Below, one piece after another: positions 25,502 to 34,370 of a stretch of DNA of 64,000 nt. The stretch lies in the NCBI RefSeq assembly GCF_039939195.1, contig NZ_JBDUUH010000011.1, positions 150,851 to 214,850 of the forward strand. The letters run 5' to 3'. The notes beneath the pieces are model-generated. The model had not been told where the DNA came from and made no database searches. It saw only the letters and a program-made list of their open reading frames with translations. The first letter of the stretch is position 1. Every line of letters begins with the position of its first letter. The DNA is from Foliimonas ilicis (GTDB taxonomy: Bacteria; Pseudomonadota; Alphaproteobacteria; Rhizobiales; Rhizobiaceae). The position numbers and the translations under genes were made by a program.

Positions 25502-26464
25502 ATGACCCGCATTATACTGACATGCATAACAGCCGCCGCGCTGCTTGCAACATCCTCAAGCTTTGCAACAGCGCAGCCGTCGCGCGAGCCGCAATATGTG
25601 ATCGTCTCATTCGACGGCGCGCACGATCTGCGCCAATGGCAGCGAAGCCGCACGCTTGCGGCCCTCACCGGCGCGCGCTTCACCTATTTTCTGTCCTGCG
25701 TATTCCTGCTCTCGCCGGAAACCAAGAGCACCTACCATGCGCCGGGCAAACGCGCCGGGCGCTCCAATGTCGGCTTCGCGCAGTCCAAACAGGAAGTGAA
25801 AGACCGGCTTTCCGAAATCTGGCTGGCGAAATCCGAAGGCCACGACATTGCCAGCCATGGCTGCGGGCATTTCGACGGCAAGGATTGGACAAAGGCGGAC
25901 TGGACGAAGGAATTCACCGAATTCACCACCATTTTGCGCGATGCCTACACGATCAACGGCATCAAGGGTGAGCCCGAAGGCTGGAAGGATTTCGCAGAAA
26001 GCGAGATAAAAGGCTTCCGCGCGCCCTATCTCGCGACGGGCAAAGCCCTGAATGCGGCCCTTTCGGATGCCGGCTTCACCTATGATGCCAGCGGCGTTTC
26101 GCGCGGTCCTGCCGAGCCGGTATCAAAAGGCGGGCTGAGCGAATTTTCGCTGCCGCTCATTCCAGAAGGCCCGCGCAGCAGGCCCGTCATCGCAATGGAC
26201 TACAATCTCTATGTGCGCCATTCGGGCGGCGAGGAAGACGCAGCCAACTCCGCCATCTACGAGCAGCGCGCCTATGATGCGTTTCGCAAGGCTTTCGATG
26301 CCGAGCATGACGGCAAGCGCGTGCCGCTGCAGATCGGCTTTCACTTCACGCTGATGAATGACGGCGCTTACTGGCGCGCGCTGGAGCGTTTCGCGAAGGA
26401 CGTATGCGTGATGGAAGACGTAGCCTGCATCAGCTACGCCGACTATCTCGCCCGTCAGAAGTGA
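25502..26464 (+). CDS. Secreted polysaccharide deacetylase-family protein
   Basis: 320 residues from ATG 25502, which places a signal peptide at the start (MTRIILTCITAAALLATSSS to ATA near residue 24). The NodB-type core is recognisable: YVIVSFDGAHDLRQW in place of the usual FDDGP, and IASHGCGHFDG carrying the HxxxH metal-binding pair. The single Asp-Gly in the first motif departs from classical chitin or peptidoglycan deacetylases, so the substrate is uncertain. The frame opens 49 codons earlier but would bury the signal peptide. Its 3' end overlaps the convergent bacA by ten bases. Confidence 0.85.
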   Translation: MTRIILTCITAAALLATSSSFATAQPSREPQYVIVSFDGAHDLRQWQRSRTLAALTGARFTYFLSCVFLLSPETKSTYHAPGKRAGRSNVGFAQSKQEVKDRLSEIWLAKSEGHDIASHGCGHFDGKDWTKADWTKEFTEFTTILRDAYTINGIKGEPEGWKDFAESEIKGFRAPYLATGKALNAALSDAGFTYDASGVSRGPAEPVSKGGLSEFSLPLIPEGPRSRPVIAMDYNLYVRHSGGEEDAANSAIYEQRAYDAFRKAFDAEHDGKRVPLQIGFHFTLMNDGAYWRALERFAKDVCVMEDVACISYADYLARQK

Positions 26465-27717
26465 TCCGTCGCCTCGTCCCGGCCCTCGACATAACGCTGA
26501 TCGATGTCGGGCAATTTCTCTCCATAGATGATCGCTTCGAAAGCGCGCAGGCGCTTATGGACCGAAAGCAGTTCCACGATCGTCGACCATGAATTGACGA
26601 GAAACTGGAATGACGCCGTTACCTGGCTGAAGGCGAAGCTGATCTGGTTCATCAGGCCCAGCGTCAGCGTTCCGGCGATGAAGGACGGCACCATGATGAC
26701 GAGCGAGAAAATGTTGTTCGCCTGAAGGTAGGTGTAGCGAACGACGTTGAAGTAGACATAGTGGAAATAGAGCCGGAAATAGTTCTTGCGCACATTTGAG
26801 AACAACACCTCCACAGTCGGTGGTTGAGCCCTCGCACCATCGTCTTCCCCGTAAACGAGTTCTTTTCTGTAGGCCGCTTCGGCGCGCTGATTCCTGAATT
26901 GCAGGCCGGGAAGCTTGTAGCCTGCCAAAGCCAGACTGACGGTTCCGAATACGGACCACAGCAAAGCCGCAACGACCAGCGGATGCGGTATCGGACCCAA
27001 AATCGGCAAGGCACCGATATGCGTGGAAAGATTGATGAGAACGGGCATGAAGGCGATCAGCGTCATTATGGACTCGATGAAACTCGTGCCCAACCCTTCC
27101 ATGATCTGGGAAAAGCGCATCGTGTCTTCCTGAACGCGCTGTGCCGCACCCTCGATATGGCGCAGCGTCGGCCAATGCTCCATGTAGAAATCGTTCATCG
27201 CGTGACGCCAGCGGAACACCCAATGGCTGACGAAGAAGGCGTTTATGACGGCAATGTTCATGCCCAGCAGCGCCAGCCAGGTGAAGGTTCCGATCTGGAC
27301 GTATAGCTGTCCTTCGGTTGACGTAACCGTCTTGGAAAGGATGCCCTGAATCAGATCAAAAAACGGTCCGTACCAATTGTTGACCTCGACGCTGATCTGC
27401 ACCTGAAAATAGGTGACGAACAAAACCAGTGCCGAGCCGAGGATCGACCAGCGCTGCCATGGATGCGGCGCGTACCAGTTCCAGAACGCATAAAAGGCAA
27501 GGACGCCGTACAGAAAGTACAGGTAGAACCACAGGAAGGGCGCAGACCAGAAAACCGCCACGCCGACGACCGGCGGAGCACCTGCAGCAACCGGCGGCAG
27601 ACCGAAGACGGCCCCCAATTGCGCACCGCCGAAAAACCAGGCCAGAATCAGCGCGAGGCTCCACATGACGGCCGAAGTGAAGAACAGCTTCGGCTGCGGA
27701 AAGAAGGAAACGAACAC
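26455..27717 (-). CDS. bacA: Peptide antibiotic transporter SbmA/BacA family
   Basis: An inner-membrane protein of 420 residues and about seven helices, PF05992-like. It keeps the core FWNWYAPHPWQRWSILGSA, WRHAMNDFYMEHWPTLRHIEGAAQRVQEDTMRFSQI and a long C-terminal amphipathic part. In Brucella and rhizobia BacA is required for long-term intracellular survival or symbiosis, transports peptides, and affects very-long-chain lipid A fatty acids. The start is a GTG at 27717 with AAAGGAA nine bases upstream. Confidence 0.93.
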   Translation of the reverse strand: MFVSFFPQPKLFFTSAVMWSLALILAWFFGGAQLGAVFGLPPVAAGAPPVVGVAVFWSAPFLWFYLYFLYGVLAFYAFWNWYAPHPWQRWSILGSALVLFVTYFQVQISVEVNNWYGPFFDLIQGILSKTVTSTEGQLYVQIGTFTWLALLGMNIAVINAFFVSHWVFRWRHAMNDFYMEHWPTLRHIEGAAQRVQEDTMRFSQIMEGLGTSFIESIMTLIAFMPVLINLSTHIGALPILGPIPHPLVVAALLWSVFGTVSLALAGYKLPGLQFRNQRAEAAYRKELVYGEDDGARAQPPTVEVLFSNVRKNYFRLYFHYVYFNVVRYTYLQANNIFSLVIMVPSFIAGTLTLGLMNQISFAFSQVTASFQFLVNSWSTIVELLSVHKRLRAFEAIIYGEKLPDIDQRYVEGRDEATDHF

Positions 27718-27816
27718 GTCGGAAAATTCCTTTCAGGACGCGATACAAAACTGCCTGTCTTGCAGTCATGTTTCCTTCCGATGAAAGAAAATGCCTTACA
27801 CAAGCAGATATATTCA

Positions 27817-29013
27817 CTACCTGAATTGTGGCGAATCTGTTGACGCCCGCGCCGACCATGCGATGCCTGCGCAAACCAGCAATGAAGCCGCTGCAACCAG
27901 TGACGGCACAACGAAACCGCCGGTCCACTCGGCCACTATTCCCGAAAATATGGGACCGATGATCTGGCCAAGGCCAAACGAGGCCGTCATCAGTGCAAGG
28001 ATCCTGCGCGGAGACAGAGGCGCAAGGCGTCTACCTGCCTGCAAGCCCATCGCCGTGACGGCAATGAACGTCCCGCCAAGTAGAACACCGGCGATAAGCG
28101 GCCCCGTGTAGCCGCCAATCGTGACGCTGGCCGCGACGCCTACCGCCTCGACAACGCAACTAAATGCGAAAGCCGACGCAAGACCGATGCGGGCCACGAC
28201 CTTGTTCCAGAGCCATATCGATGGAATGCCCGCCAGCCCGGTGGCCAGCCACACGATCGCTTCGAACACCGGGCCTGAATCGCCCTGACGGATAATCGCG
28301 ACAAGGAATGTGGCCGTGATGACGTAGCCGAAGCCGAAAATGCCATAAGCGGCGATCATCTTGGCGAGTGCCGTGCTTTTCGGCAGTTTCGGCTCGCGGC
28401 GCGCCTCTCCGGTGACGACCGGCCCCTGATCCAGCATCAACCAGACAATGACGAAGCCGCACGCCGACAGAGCCGCCGAGCCCAGCCAACCGGCGGGCCA
28501 CGCGGCACCTTGCACGATCAAAACCGCCATCATCGCCGACGAAACGGCGATACCCAGCCCGACGCCGCCGAAATGCATCGCCTGAAGATCCTCGCGCCTG
28601 GCCAGCGCCAGATGGCTGAACACGGTGGCGGAAACGAAAACCATTGCAAAGGCGCTGACCAGTCCCGCCAGAAACCGAACGATCAGGAAAATCGCGATGC
28701 TGTCGGTCAGCCCCATCATGCCGGAAAGCAAAGCACTTGCGCCAAGTGACACCAGGAATATCGGACGCTCTCGCCCATGCGCCCATCCGCCCGCAGCCAG
28801 AAGGGCGCCGACCAGGTAGCCAAGAAAATTCGCAGAGGCGATCAGGCCAGCATTGGCAGCCGACAGACCCAGTTCATCCATCATGCCGGGCAGGATTGGC
28901 GTATAGACGAACCGCCCGAAGCCCATGGCGACGGCCATGGCGATCATTCCGGCAATTGCATAACGAAAGGGAGAAGACGACTCAGAGCGCATGGCGACGG
29001 ACCATATTGCCAT
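27817..29013 (-). CDS. MFS transporter, YbfB/YjiJ family
   Basis: A 12-helix major facilitator protein. The start MAIWSVAMRSESSS leads into AIAGMIAMAVAMGFGRFVYTPILPGM, typical of the YbfB/YjiJ subfamily. The loop after helix 2 (GGWAHGRERP) is the motif-A position. The substrate is unknown; such proteins often export sugars or drugs. The frame remains open to 29079, but that would overlap the small DUF1127-like gene. ATG 29013 has a distant GGAGG, and ATG 28992 is another candidate. Confidence 0.85.
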   Translation of the reverse strand: MAIWSVAMRSESSSPFRYAIAGMIAMAVAMGFGRFVYTPILPGMMDELGLSAANAGLIASANFLGYLVGALLAAGGWAHGRERPIFLVSLGASALLSGMMGLTDSIAIFLIVRFLAGLVSAFAMVFVSATVFSHLALARREDLQAMHFGGVGLGIAVSSAMMAVLIVQGAAWPAGWLGSAALSACGFVIVWLMLDQGPVVTGEARREPKLPKSTALAKMIAAYGIFGFGYVITATFLVAIIRQGDSGPVFEAIVWLATGLAGIPSIWLWNKVVARIGLASAFAFSCVVEAVGVAASVTIGGYTGPLIAGVLLGGTFIAVTAMGLQAGRRLAPLSPRRILALMTASFGLGQIIGPIFSGIVAEWTGGFVVPSLVAAASLLVCAGIAWSARASTDSPQFR

Positions 29014-29050
29014 AGTCGCGCCGATCAACCTCCGAACACTGGTCCAGAGC

Positions 29051-29242
29051 CTATCTCTGGTCGGCGCAGTGTTTTTCACTTTGTCTGAATTTTACGGGGA
29101 ATAGCGGCAGATCGCCCAATTCACGCAAGGACATGCGGGCAAGGTCGGGATGCGAGAGCGGATCACGCTTCCAGGCCAGCCATTGTGCCTCGCGGCTTTC
29201 ACGCTCGTTTGAACGATCGGACAATGAAAAGAAGCTGAACAT
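29051..29242 (-). CDS. DUF1127-like small protein
   Basis: 63 residues from ATG 29242: MFSFFSLSDRSNERESREAQ, then a WKRDPLSHPDLARMSLRELGDLPL segment. This has the pattern of DUF1127 (a basic-aromatic start, then an L-x-R-M-S-x-R-E-L-x-D-L stretch), a family of small arginine-rich regulators in Rhizobiales. A purine-rich AAGAAGG lies about 11 bases upstream. It ends 37 bases ahead of the MFS start. Easily overlooked because of its size. Confidence 0.6.
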   Translation of the reverse strand: MFSFFSLSDRSNERESREAQWLAWKRDPLSHPDLARMSLRELGDLPLFPVKFRQSEKHCADQR

Positions 29243-29335
29243 CACAAGATCGCCTTCTTTAGGTTTTCCGTATAGTGTTCTTATACAGAGCTTATCACAA
29301 TCCAGATTCACAGTGAACGAGTTTAGAAAAACTTC

Positions 29336-30241
29336 ATGCAGGCTCTCAACCGCGTCCATCTCAACGGCCTTCGCGCCGTCGAAGCCGTCTACCGATGCGG
29401 ATCACTTCAACGCGCTGCTGACGAACTCGGCGTTTCGCCAAGTGCCGTCAGCCAGCAGATAAACCGCACGGAAAGCCAGCTTGGCCGGGCGATCTTCGAG
29501 CGCACTTCGGGCGGGCTCGTCGCCAACGCGTTCGGGCAGGTGATGGGCGCACGCCTTTCCGCCGGGTTTCGCGAACTTTCAGCGGCTGTGGCACTTGCCG
29601 ACGACAATGCCGCGAACATACTCGTCATCTCCGTCGCTCCGGCCTTCGCCTCGCGATGGCTTGTTCCGCGCCTCAGCCGCTATCAGGCGCTTTATCCCGA
29701 AGTCAGCCTGCGCATCGACGCGTCCGTGCAGATTGCCGATCTCGACCGGTCGGACATCGATGTGGCGATACGCATGGGCAAGGGCGACTGGCCGAATACC
29801 AATGTCGAGCTTCTGCTTGCGCAGGAAATATTCCCGGTGTGCGCGCCGGGCGTGGCGGCACAGATAAAAACGCCCGCCGATCTCGCGAAATTCCCGATGA
29901 TTTCCGATCAGAACACGATGTTTTCATCCGAAAGCTGGCTGATAAATGCGGGCATCGAGAATATTTCGATGAAATCCGGGCCTGTTTTTACCGATCCGGT
30001 GCTTTGCATCGAGGCCGCGATTGCCGGACAGGGCATCATGCTTGCCTGGCAATTGCTGGCGGCGGATGCGCTGGCGGATGGGCGTCTGGTCGATCCATTC
30101 GGATCGTCCGCCAAAAGCGGGCTGGGCTATTATCTGGCGACGCCCAAGAACCGCCGTCCGAGTGAAAACGTCAATGGATTCAAGCGATGGATTTTTGCGG
30201 AAATCCAGAGCACGATCGACCGCATGTGCCCGCCACGCTGA
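29336..30241 (+). CDS. LysR-family transcriptional regulator (GcvA-like)
   Basis: 301 residues. The N-terminal winged helix-turn-helix (LNGLRAVEAVYRCGSLQRAADELGVSPSAVSQQI) is canonical, with a GcvA-type beginning. The effector domain starts near residue 90 (ILVISVAPAFASRWLVPRL) and has DVAIRMGKGDWP, typical of the GcvA/AmpR subgroup. It is divergent from the DUF1127-like and MFS genes and probably controls one of them; the M29 peptidase gene lies 68 bases downstream. Confidence 0.92.
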   Translation: MQALNRVHLNGLRAVEAVYRCGSLQRAADELGVSPSAVSQQINRTESQLGRAIFERTSGGLVANAFGQVMGARLSAGFRELSAAVALADDNAANILVISVAPAFASRWLVPRLSRYQALYPEVSLRIDASVQIADLDRSDIDVAIRMGKGDWPNTNVELLLAQEIFPVCAPGVAAQIKTPADLAKFPMISDQNTMFSSESWLINAGIENISMKSGPVFTDPVLCIEAAIAGQGIMLAWQLLAADALADGRLVDPFGSSAKSGLGYYLATPKNRRPSENVNGFKRWIFAEIQSTIDRMCPPR

Positions 30242-30308
30242 AATAATATGGCGACAAGCGCCATCAGACTTTATGTAAAACCAAGACAGCAAGATTTGGA
30301 AAGCAGAC

Positions 30309-31565
30309 ATGACCTCACATATTCGCGACGTTTCCGCCTCCATCGATCCCGAAAAACTGGATAAATTGGGAGAGGTCGCGGTGAAAATCGGCCTGCAGCT
30401 TCAGGCCGGGCAGGATCTGGTCATGACCGCGCCGGTAGCGGCACTGCCGCTGGTGCGCCGCATCACCGAGCATGCCTATCGCGCGGGCGCCGGTCTGGTG
30501 ACGACCTTCTATTCGGACGAGGAAACGACGCTCGCACGCTATCGTCATGGCCCCGACGCAAGCTTCGACCGGGCTTCCGGCTGGCTTTATGAGGGAATGG
30601 CCAAAGCGTTCGAAAACGGCGCGGCACGCCTTGCAATCGCAGGCGACAATCCGATGCTTCTGGCCAAGGAAGACCCAACCAAGGTTTCGCGCGCCAACAA
30701 GGCGAATTCCATCGCCTACCAGCCAGCACTGGAAAAGATCGCAGGCTTCGACATCAACTGGAATATCGTCGCCTACCCGAACCTTTCCTGGGCGAAGCAG
30801 GTGTTTCCTAATGACGCCGAAGACGTGGCGGTGGCCAAGCTTGCCGATGCCATTTTCGCCGCATCGCGCGTCGATGTCGCCGATCCGGTCGCAGCGTGGA
30901 AGCATCACAATGCGGAATTGCGCAAGCGCACCGAATGGCTGAACGGAAAGTCATTTCAGGCATTGCATTTCACCGGCCCCGGCACCGACCTCACGGTCGG
31001 CCTGGCGGATGGTCATGAATGGCATGGCGGTGCATCGACCGCGAAAAACGGCATCACCTGCAACCCGAATATCCCGACCGAGGAAGTGTTCACGACGCCG
31101 CATGCGCATCGCGTCGAAGGCCACGTATCCAGCACCAAGCCGCTGTCGCATCAGGGCACGCTGATCGACGGCATTTCCGTGCGCTTCGAAGGCGGGCGGA
31201 TCGTCGAAGCGAAAGCCACGCGTGGCGAGGAAGTGCTGAACAAGGTGCTCGATACGGACGAAGGCGCGCGTAGGCTTGGCGAAGTGGCCCTGGTGCCGCA
31301 TTCGTCGCCGATTTCGAAAAGCGGTCTGCTGTTCTTCAACACGCTGTTCGACGAAAACGCCGCCAGCCACATCGCGCTCGGCCAGTGCTATTCGAAATGC
31401 TTCATCGATGGCGCATCGCTGACGCCGGAGCAGATTGCGGCGCAGGGCGGCAACAAGAGCTTCATCCATATCGACTGGATGATCGGTTCCGACCAAATCG
31501 ACGTCGATGGCATCGCCCAGGACGGCTCGCGCTCGCCGGTCATGCGCAAGGGCGAATGGGCGTAA
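30309..31565 (+). CDS. M29-family aminopeptidase
   Basis: 418 residues, like Thermus aminopeptidase T. The C-terminal half holds the metal ligands expected for the family: NIPTEEVFTTPHAHRVEG (first Glu plus His), EVALVPHSSPI, FFNTLFDENAASHIALGQCY (Glu and His) and SFIHIDWMIGS. The active form is a di-metal dimer with a broad N-terminal residue preference. GGAAAGCAGAC precedes the ATG. It follows the LysR gene in the same direction. Confidence 0.93.
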   Translation: MTSHIRDVSASIDPEKLDKLGEVAVKIGLQLQAGQDLVMTAPVAALPLVRRITEHAYRAGAGLVTTFYSDEETTLARYRHGPDASFDRASGWLYEGMAKAFENGAARLAIAGDNPMLLAKEDPTKVSRANKANSIAYQPALEKIAGFDINWNIVAYPNLSWAKQVFPNDAEDVAVAKLADAIFAASRVDVADPVAAWKHHNAELRKRTEWLNGKSFQALHFTGPGTDLTVGLADGHEWHGGASTAKNGITCNPNIPTEEVFTTPHAHRVEGHVSSTKPLSHQGTLIDGISVRFEGGRIVEAKATRGEEVLNKVLDTDEGARRLGEVALVPHSSPISKSGLLFFNTLFDENAASHIALGQCYSKCFIDGASLTPEQIAAQGGNKSFIHIDWMIGSDQIDVDGIAQDGSRSPVMRKGEWA

Positions 31566-31576
31566 AGCTCAAATAG

Positions 31577-31927
31577 TCAGGCCGCGAACGCTTCCTCATA
31601 GCGTTCCGGCTTGAATCCGACGAGCAATTTTCCGTCCGTTTCAAGCACGGGCCGCTTGATCATGGAGGGCTGCGCCAGCATGAGCGCTATAGCTTTCTGC
31701 GCATCGAGGTCCTGCCTGTCGGCATCGGGAAGCTTGCGAAAGGTCGTGCCGGCACGGTTCAGCACCGTTTCCCAACCGGCCCGGTCGCACCACTCGACCA
31801 GCTTGCCGCGCTCGACCCCTTCGGCCTTGTAGTCGTGAAACCGATAGGTCACATCATGGCTTTCCAGCCAGTTGCGGGCCTTTTTCATCGTGTCGCAGTT
31901 CTTGATGCCGTAGATGGTGACGCTCAA
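31577..31927 (-). CDS. ArsC/Spx-family reductase (YffB-like)
   Basis: About 116 residues with a thioredoxin fold. IYGIKNCDTMKKARNWL carries the single N-terminal catalytic cysteine (C-x-T-x-K-K-A pattern), DYKAEGV follows, and the conserved MIKRPVLE block is near residue 90. YffB-type proteins bind glutathione, and the arsenate role is unproven. I chose the TTG at 31927 because AAGGAG lies six bases before it; an ATG at 31945 is in frame but would put that ribosome binding site inside the gene. Confidence 0.85.
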   Translation of the reverse strand: MSVTIYGIKNCDTMKKARNWLESHDVTYRFHDYKAEGVERGKLVEWCDRAGWETVLNRAGTTFRKLPDADRQDLDAQKAIALMLAQPSMIKRPVLETDGKLLVGFKPERYEEAFAA

Positions 31928-31957
31928 TTCGATCTCCTTGCGCAATGAGAGGCTGTT

Positions 31958-32530
31958 TTAGCCGCACAGCCTCCAACTGCCGACCACATTGTACTGCGTT
32001 CGTCTCAATAAGCTGTGGACGAGAAAGAACTCCTTCGCGACAAAGCTGATGGGCTCGATCTCGCGCGAAGGGATGTTTTCGGGGCAATAAAGCAATGTCA
32101 TATGCGGGGTAAAATCCAACCCCGCCCTCAGACCGCACCTCAACATTGCGAGTGCAAGGCTCTGGTGGAATGCCGCCAATGCGTTGGACGCCTCGCCATA
32201 TAGAACGCACGGATGATTGGCTGGTCTGCCGTTGAATGTCATCAGCCGATCCAACGTAACTGTGACCGGTGCTGCCGTAACCGACTTTGCCGCCTGCGTT
32301 GCCGCAAAGATTGTCTTCGACTTGAGCCGCGTAAAATCGCCCACATGATTGAGTGACATATGCCTGCGTTCAATCGGCAGCATGCGGGATTTTATGCCAG
32401 CCAAGGATTTGATCTCTCGACCTATCTTTTGGCTTTTCAACGCAGTTTCCTTGTCTGGAAACAACGTGAAGAAAAGACGATTACGCCGCTTTGGCTCAGG
32501 ATCACCAAAATCAAAGCTGAACTGACTCAT
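31958..32530 (-). CDS. 2H phosphoesterase / 2'-5' RNA ligase-like protein
   Basis: 190 residues. The two histidine motifs of the 2H superfamily are visible as RRHMSLNHVGD (near 57) and TPHMTLLYCP (near 143), about 86 residues apart. The N-terminal NRLFFTLFPDKET block matches ThpR-type proteins, which act on 2'-5' linkages or cyclic phosphates in RNA; the in vivo substrate is unknown. The first motif has Ser in the HxS/T position, which is permitted. GGAGGAGTGC precedes the ATG. Confidence 0.87.
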   Translation of the reverse strand: MSQFSFDFGDPEPKRRNRLFFTLFPDKETALKSQKIGREIKSLAGIKSRMLPIERRHMSLNHVGDFTRLKSKTIFAATQAAKSVTAAPVTVTLDRLMTFNGRPANHPCVLYGEASNALAAFHQSLALAMLRCGLRAGLDFTPHMTLLYCPENIPSREIEPISFVAKEFFLVHSLLRRTQYNVVGSWRLCG

Positions 32531-32636
32531 GCACTCCTCCCAGGAAATGCCTCGCCCTCCATTTTTCTTTAACTAAGAACAAAACAAGAACATACGCAAG
32601 CGAATTTCGATGAATTGTATCATCGCCAGGGAGAGG

Positions 32637-33593
32637 TCACTCCGCGCGCCCGATCGGCCTGACGAAGCGCTGCTCCAGAACCTCTTTGCCCCATTGCCCT
32701 CCGGAATATTCTTCGGCCAATGAAAAGCCATGCGTCTCATAGAGGTGCCGGGCGGCGTCCAGACCGTGGAATGTCCAGAGATGCGTCTCGCGGAAACCCT
32801 GCCGGTCACAGAATTCGAGTGCCGCAGACAGCAGTTCCCTGCCTACCCCCTGACCTCGCACATCATCCCCGATGATAAACCAGCGCAGATGAGCGATGCC
32901 GGAACCCAAATCCTCACCGTCGATAGCCACCGTGCCGACGACCTCACCCTCTCGAACGGCAAGCCAGAGCCCGTTGCAGGGCCGGTCTATTCTTTCGGAA
33001 AACTCAGCCAGTCCAGCGGCGACCTTGGCTTCGAACGGGCGGCCGAAACCGGCGGTCCGTGCGTAATAATGGGCGTGCATCTCCGTGCATCGCGCCAGAG
33101 CACCGGGGCGGTAGCCCGTTTCGATGGTGATGGCGGACGGCGTATCCTCAATCTTGCGACCAGCGGCGAGCGCGTCCGCGTAGAGCCGGAGGCCATCGGC
33201 GACAGTTCCGTGCTGGCTTGGGCTCAAGCGCGCCAAGGCCTCCCTCACCTGCCGCTTGGCAAAATTGTGGATGCCGGACACCGTCGTCTGTCCCTTGATC
33301 GTGAGCGAGAGGAGTTTCGTCCGGCCATCCGCCTTTCCGGGCGTCTCCACCACCTCTCCCGTGTCCACGAGCTTGCGAAGCAAGCGGCTCACGCTCGACT
33401 TCTCCAGAGCCAGAAGATCGGCCAACTCGTTGGCCGTCATCGCGCCTTTCGCATCGATCTCCAGCAGAGCATGGACCGAGGATGGTGGCAGCCCGGTTCC
33501 GGCGAGGGCATCGCGCATGAAGCCAAGTTCCCGGACAAGGCGGCGCGATGCGTCACGGATAAGTTCGATCTGAGAGGCCGGTACCGTGGTCAC
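32637..33593 (-). CDS. MarR-type regulator fused to GNAT acetyltransferase
   Basis: A two-domain protein of about 318 residues. The N-terminal 140 form a MarR winged helix: MTANELADLLALEKSSVSRLLRKLVDTGEVV followed by a wing with DGRTKLLSLT. The C-terminal domain is an acetyltransferase, with VGTVAIDG, LRWFIIGDDVRGQGVGRELL (the acetyl-CoA loop, R-G-Q-G-V-G) and a THLWTFHGLDAARHLYETHGF end. The start is probably the GTG at 33593. The frame is open to a TTG at 33623, but that lies on the palindrome that could be its own operator. The acetylated substrate is unknown. Confidence 0.9.
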   Translation of the reverse strand: MTTVPASQIELIRDASRRLVRELGFMRDALAGTGLPPSSVHALLEIDAKGAMTANELADLLALEKSSVSRLLRKLVDTGEVVETPGKADGRTKLLSLTIKGQTTVSGIHNFAKRQVREALARLSPSQHGTVADGLRLYADALAAGRKIEDTPSAITIETGYRPGALARCTEMHAHYYARTAGFGRPFEAKVAAGLAEFSERIDRPCNGLWLAVREGEVVGTVAIDGEDLGSGIAHLRWFIIGDDVRGQGVGRELLSAALEFCDRQGFRETHLWTFHGLDAARHLYETHGFSLAEEYSGGQWGKEVLEQRFVRPIGRAE

Positions 33594-33609
33594 TTTGATT
33601 ACCCATTTT

Positions 33610-33624
33610 GTTGTATTATGCAAC
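33610..33624. promoter_or_regulatory. Candidate MarR-type operator
   Basis: GTTGTATTATGCAAC is an inverted repeat (GTTG-N7-CAAC) 17 bases ahead of the GTG of the MarR-GNAT gene, read on the minus strand as GTTGCATAATACAAC. CATAAT within it could serve as a -10 box. MarR regulators commonly bind palindromes that overlap their own promoter. Confidence 0.5.
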
Positions 33625-33676
33625 TATATGGGATCAAACCTTCACAATCCGCAAGGGCCTTTCGGCTTTGTTGCCC

Positions 33677-34354
33677 TTACCCCGCCGCCTGAACGACGGA
33701 AACCACAGTGCAGCTTTCGCCCGATGGGATCAGCAGCACCTGCCCGCCATCTCTGGGCAGCTTATAGAGTGGCACCTGGCCAAGGTTTGATACGAGCGCG
33801 GCGCCTTCGGGGAAGCCCGCCAGTACATCCTGGCATTTCATGGAGAATGGCGCGATCCTGACCATTGCGCCTTCACAGGCAGACCCGTTTGGCGATGCGA
33901 AGACAACTCCTGCTGCCGCTCCGCTGTAGGATTCAGTAGCGTAGTTCATGCCGACAAGCGCCTGTACGGCATGCTTGTTGGGCTCGGTCTGGTTCCATTC
34001 CGAATGCACATCGTACTGCGCGCCGTCTCCAAGTATCTGCCCCAGAACCGGAAAGACCGTACCGCATGTGGTCAGGCCCGCCTGTTTGGCGTGAGCGAGG
34101 AAAGGCGTATCCGGCAATGCCGCGTTCGGCCCTCCAGCCGCGACCGATGCGTCTTGCGCGAAGACATCCTTGACGGCCGAAAATTGCATCGCGGCAATGC
34201 CCGCCGCTATCCCAACCGCAATGCCTGCTACCGAAATCAGTGCGGTGCGCACCCAGCGCTTCTTCGGCTCACGAGGAACTTCGGGCGTTTCCTCCACGGC
34301 AGCACCGCCGTCTTTTCTGGACATGATGCGATCATGAATGGATTGCTGGTTCAT
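33677..34354 (-). CDS. Membrane-anchored protein of unknown function, adhesin operon
   Basis: 225 residues: a basic cytoplasmic start (KKRWVR), one helix at about 38-56 (ALISVAGIAVGIAAGIAA), and a periplasmic domain with cysteines at about residues 97, 161, 176 and 217. No family is recognised. It follows the IalB gene by 16 bases, so it likely shares the adhesin transcript; a role in display or stability of the adhesin is a guess from context only. It could equally be an unrelated envelope protein. Confidence 0.75.
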   Translation of the reverse strand: MNQQSIHDRIMSRKDGGAAVEETPEVPREPKKRWVRTALISVAGIAVGIAAGIAAMQFSAVKDVFAQDASVAAGGPNAALPDTPFLAHAKQAGLTTCGTVFPVLGQILGDGAQYDVHSEWNQTEPNKHAVQALVGMNYATESYSGAAAGVVFASPNGSACEGAMVRIAPFSMKCQDVLAGFPEGAALVSNLGQVPLYKLPRDGGQVLLIPSGESCTVVSVVQAAG

Positions 34355-34370
34355 ATGGTCTCTTTTTCAT

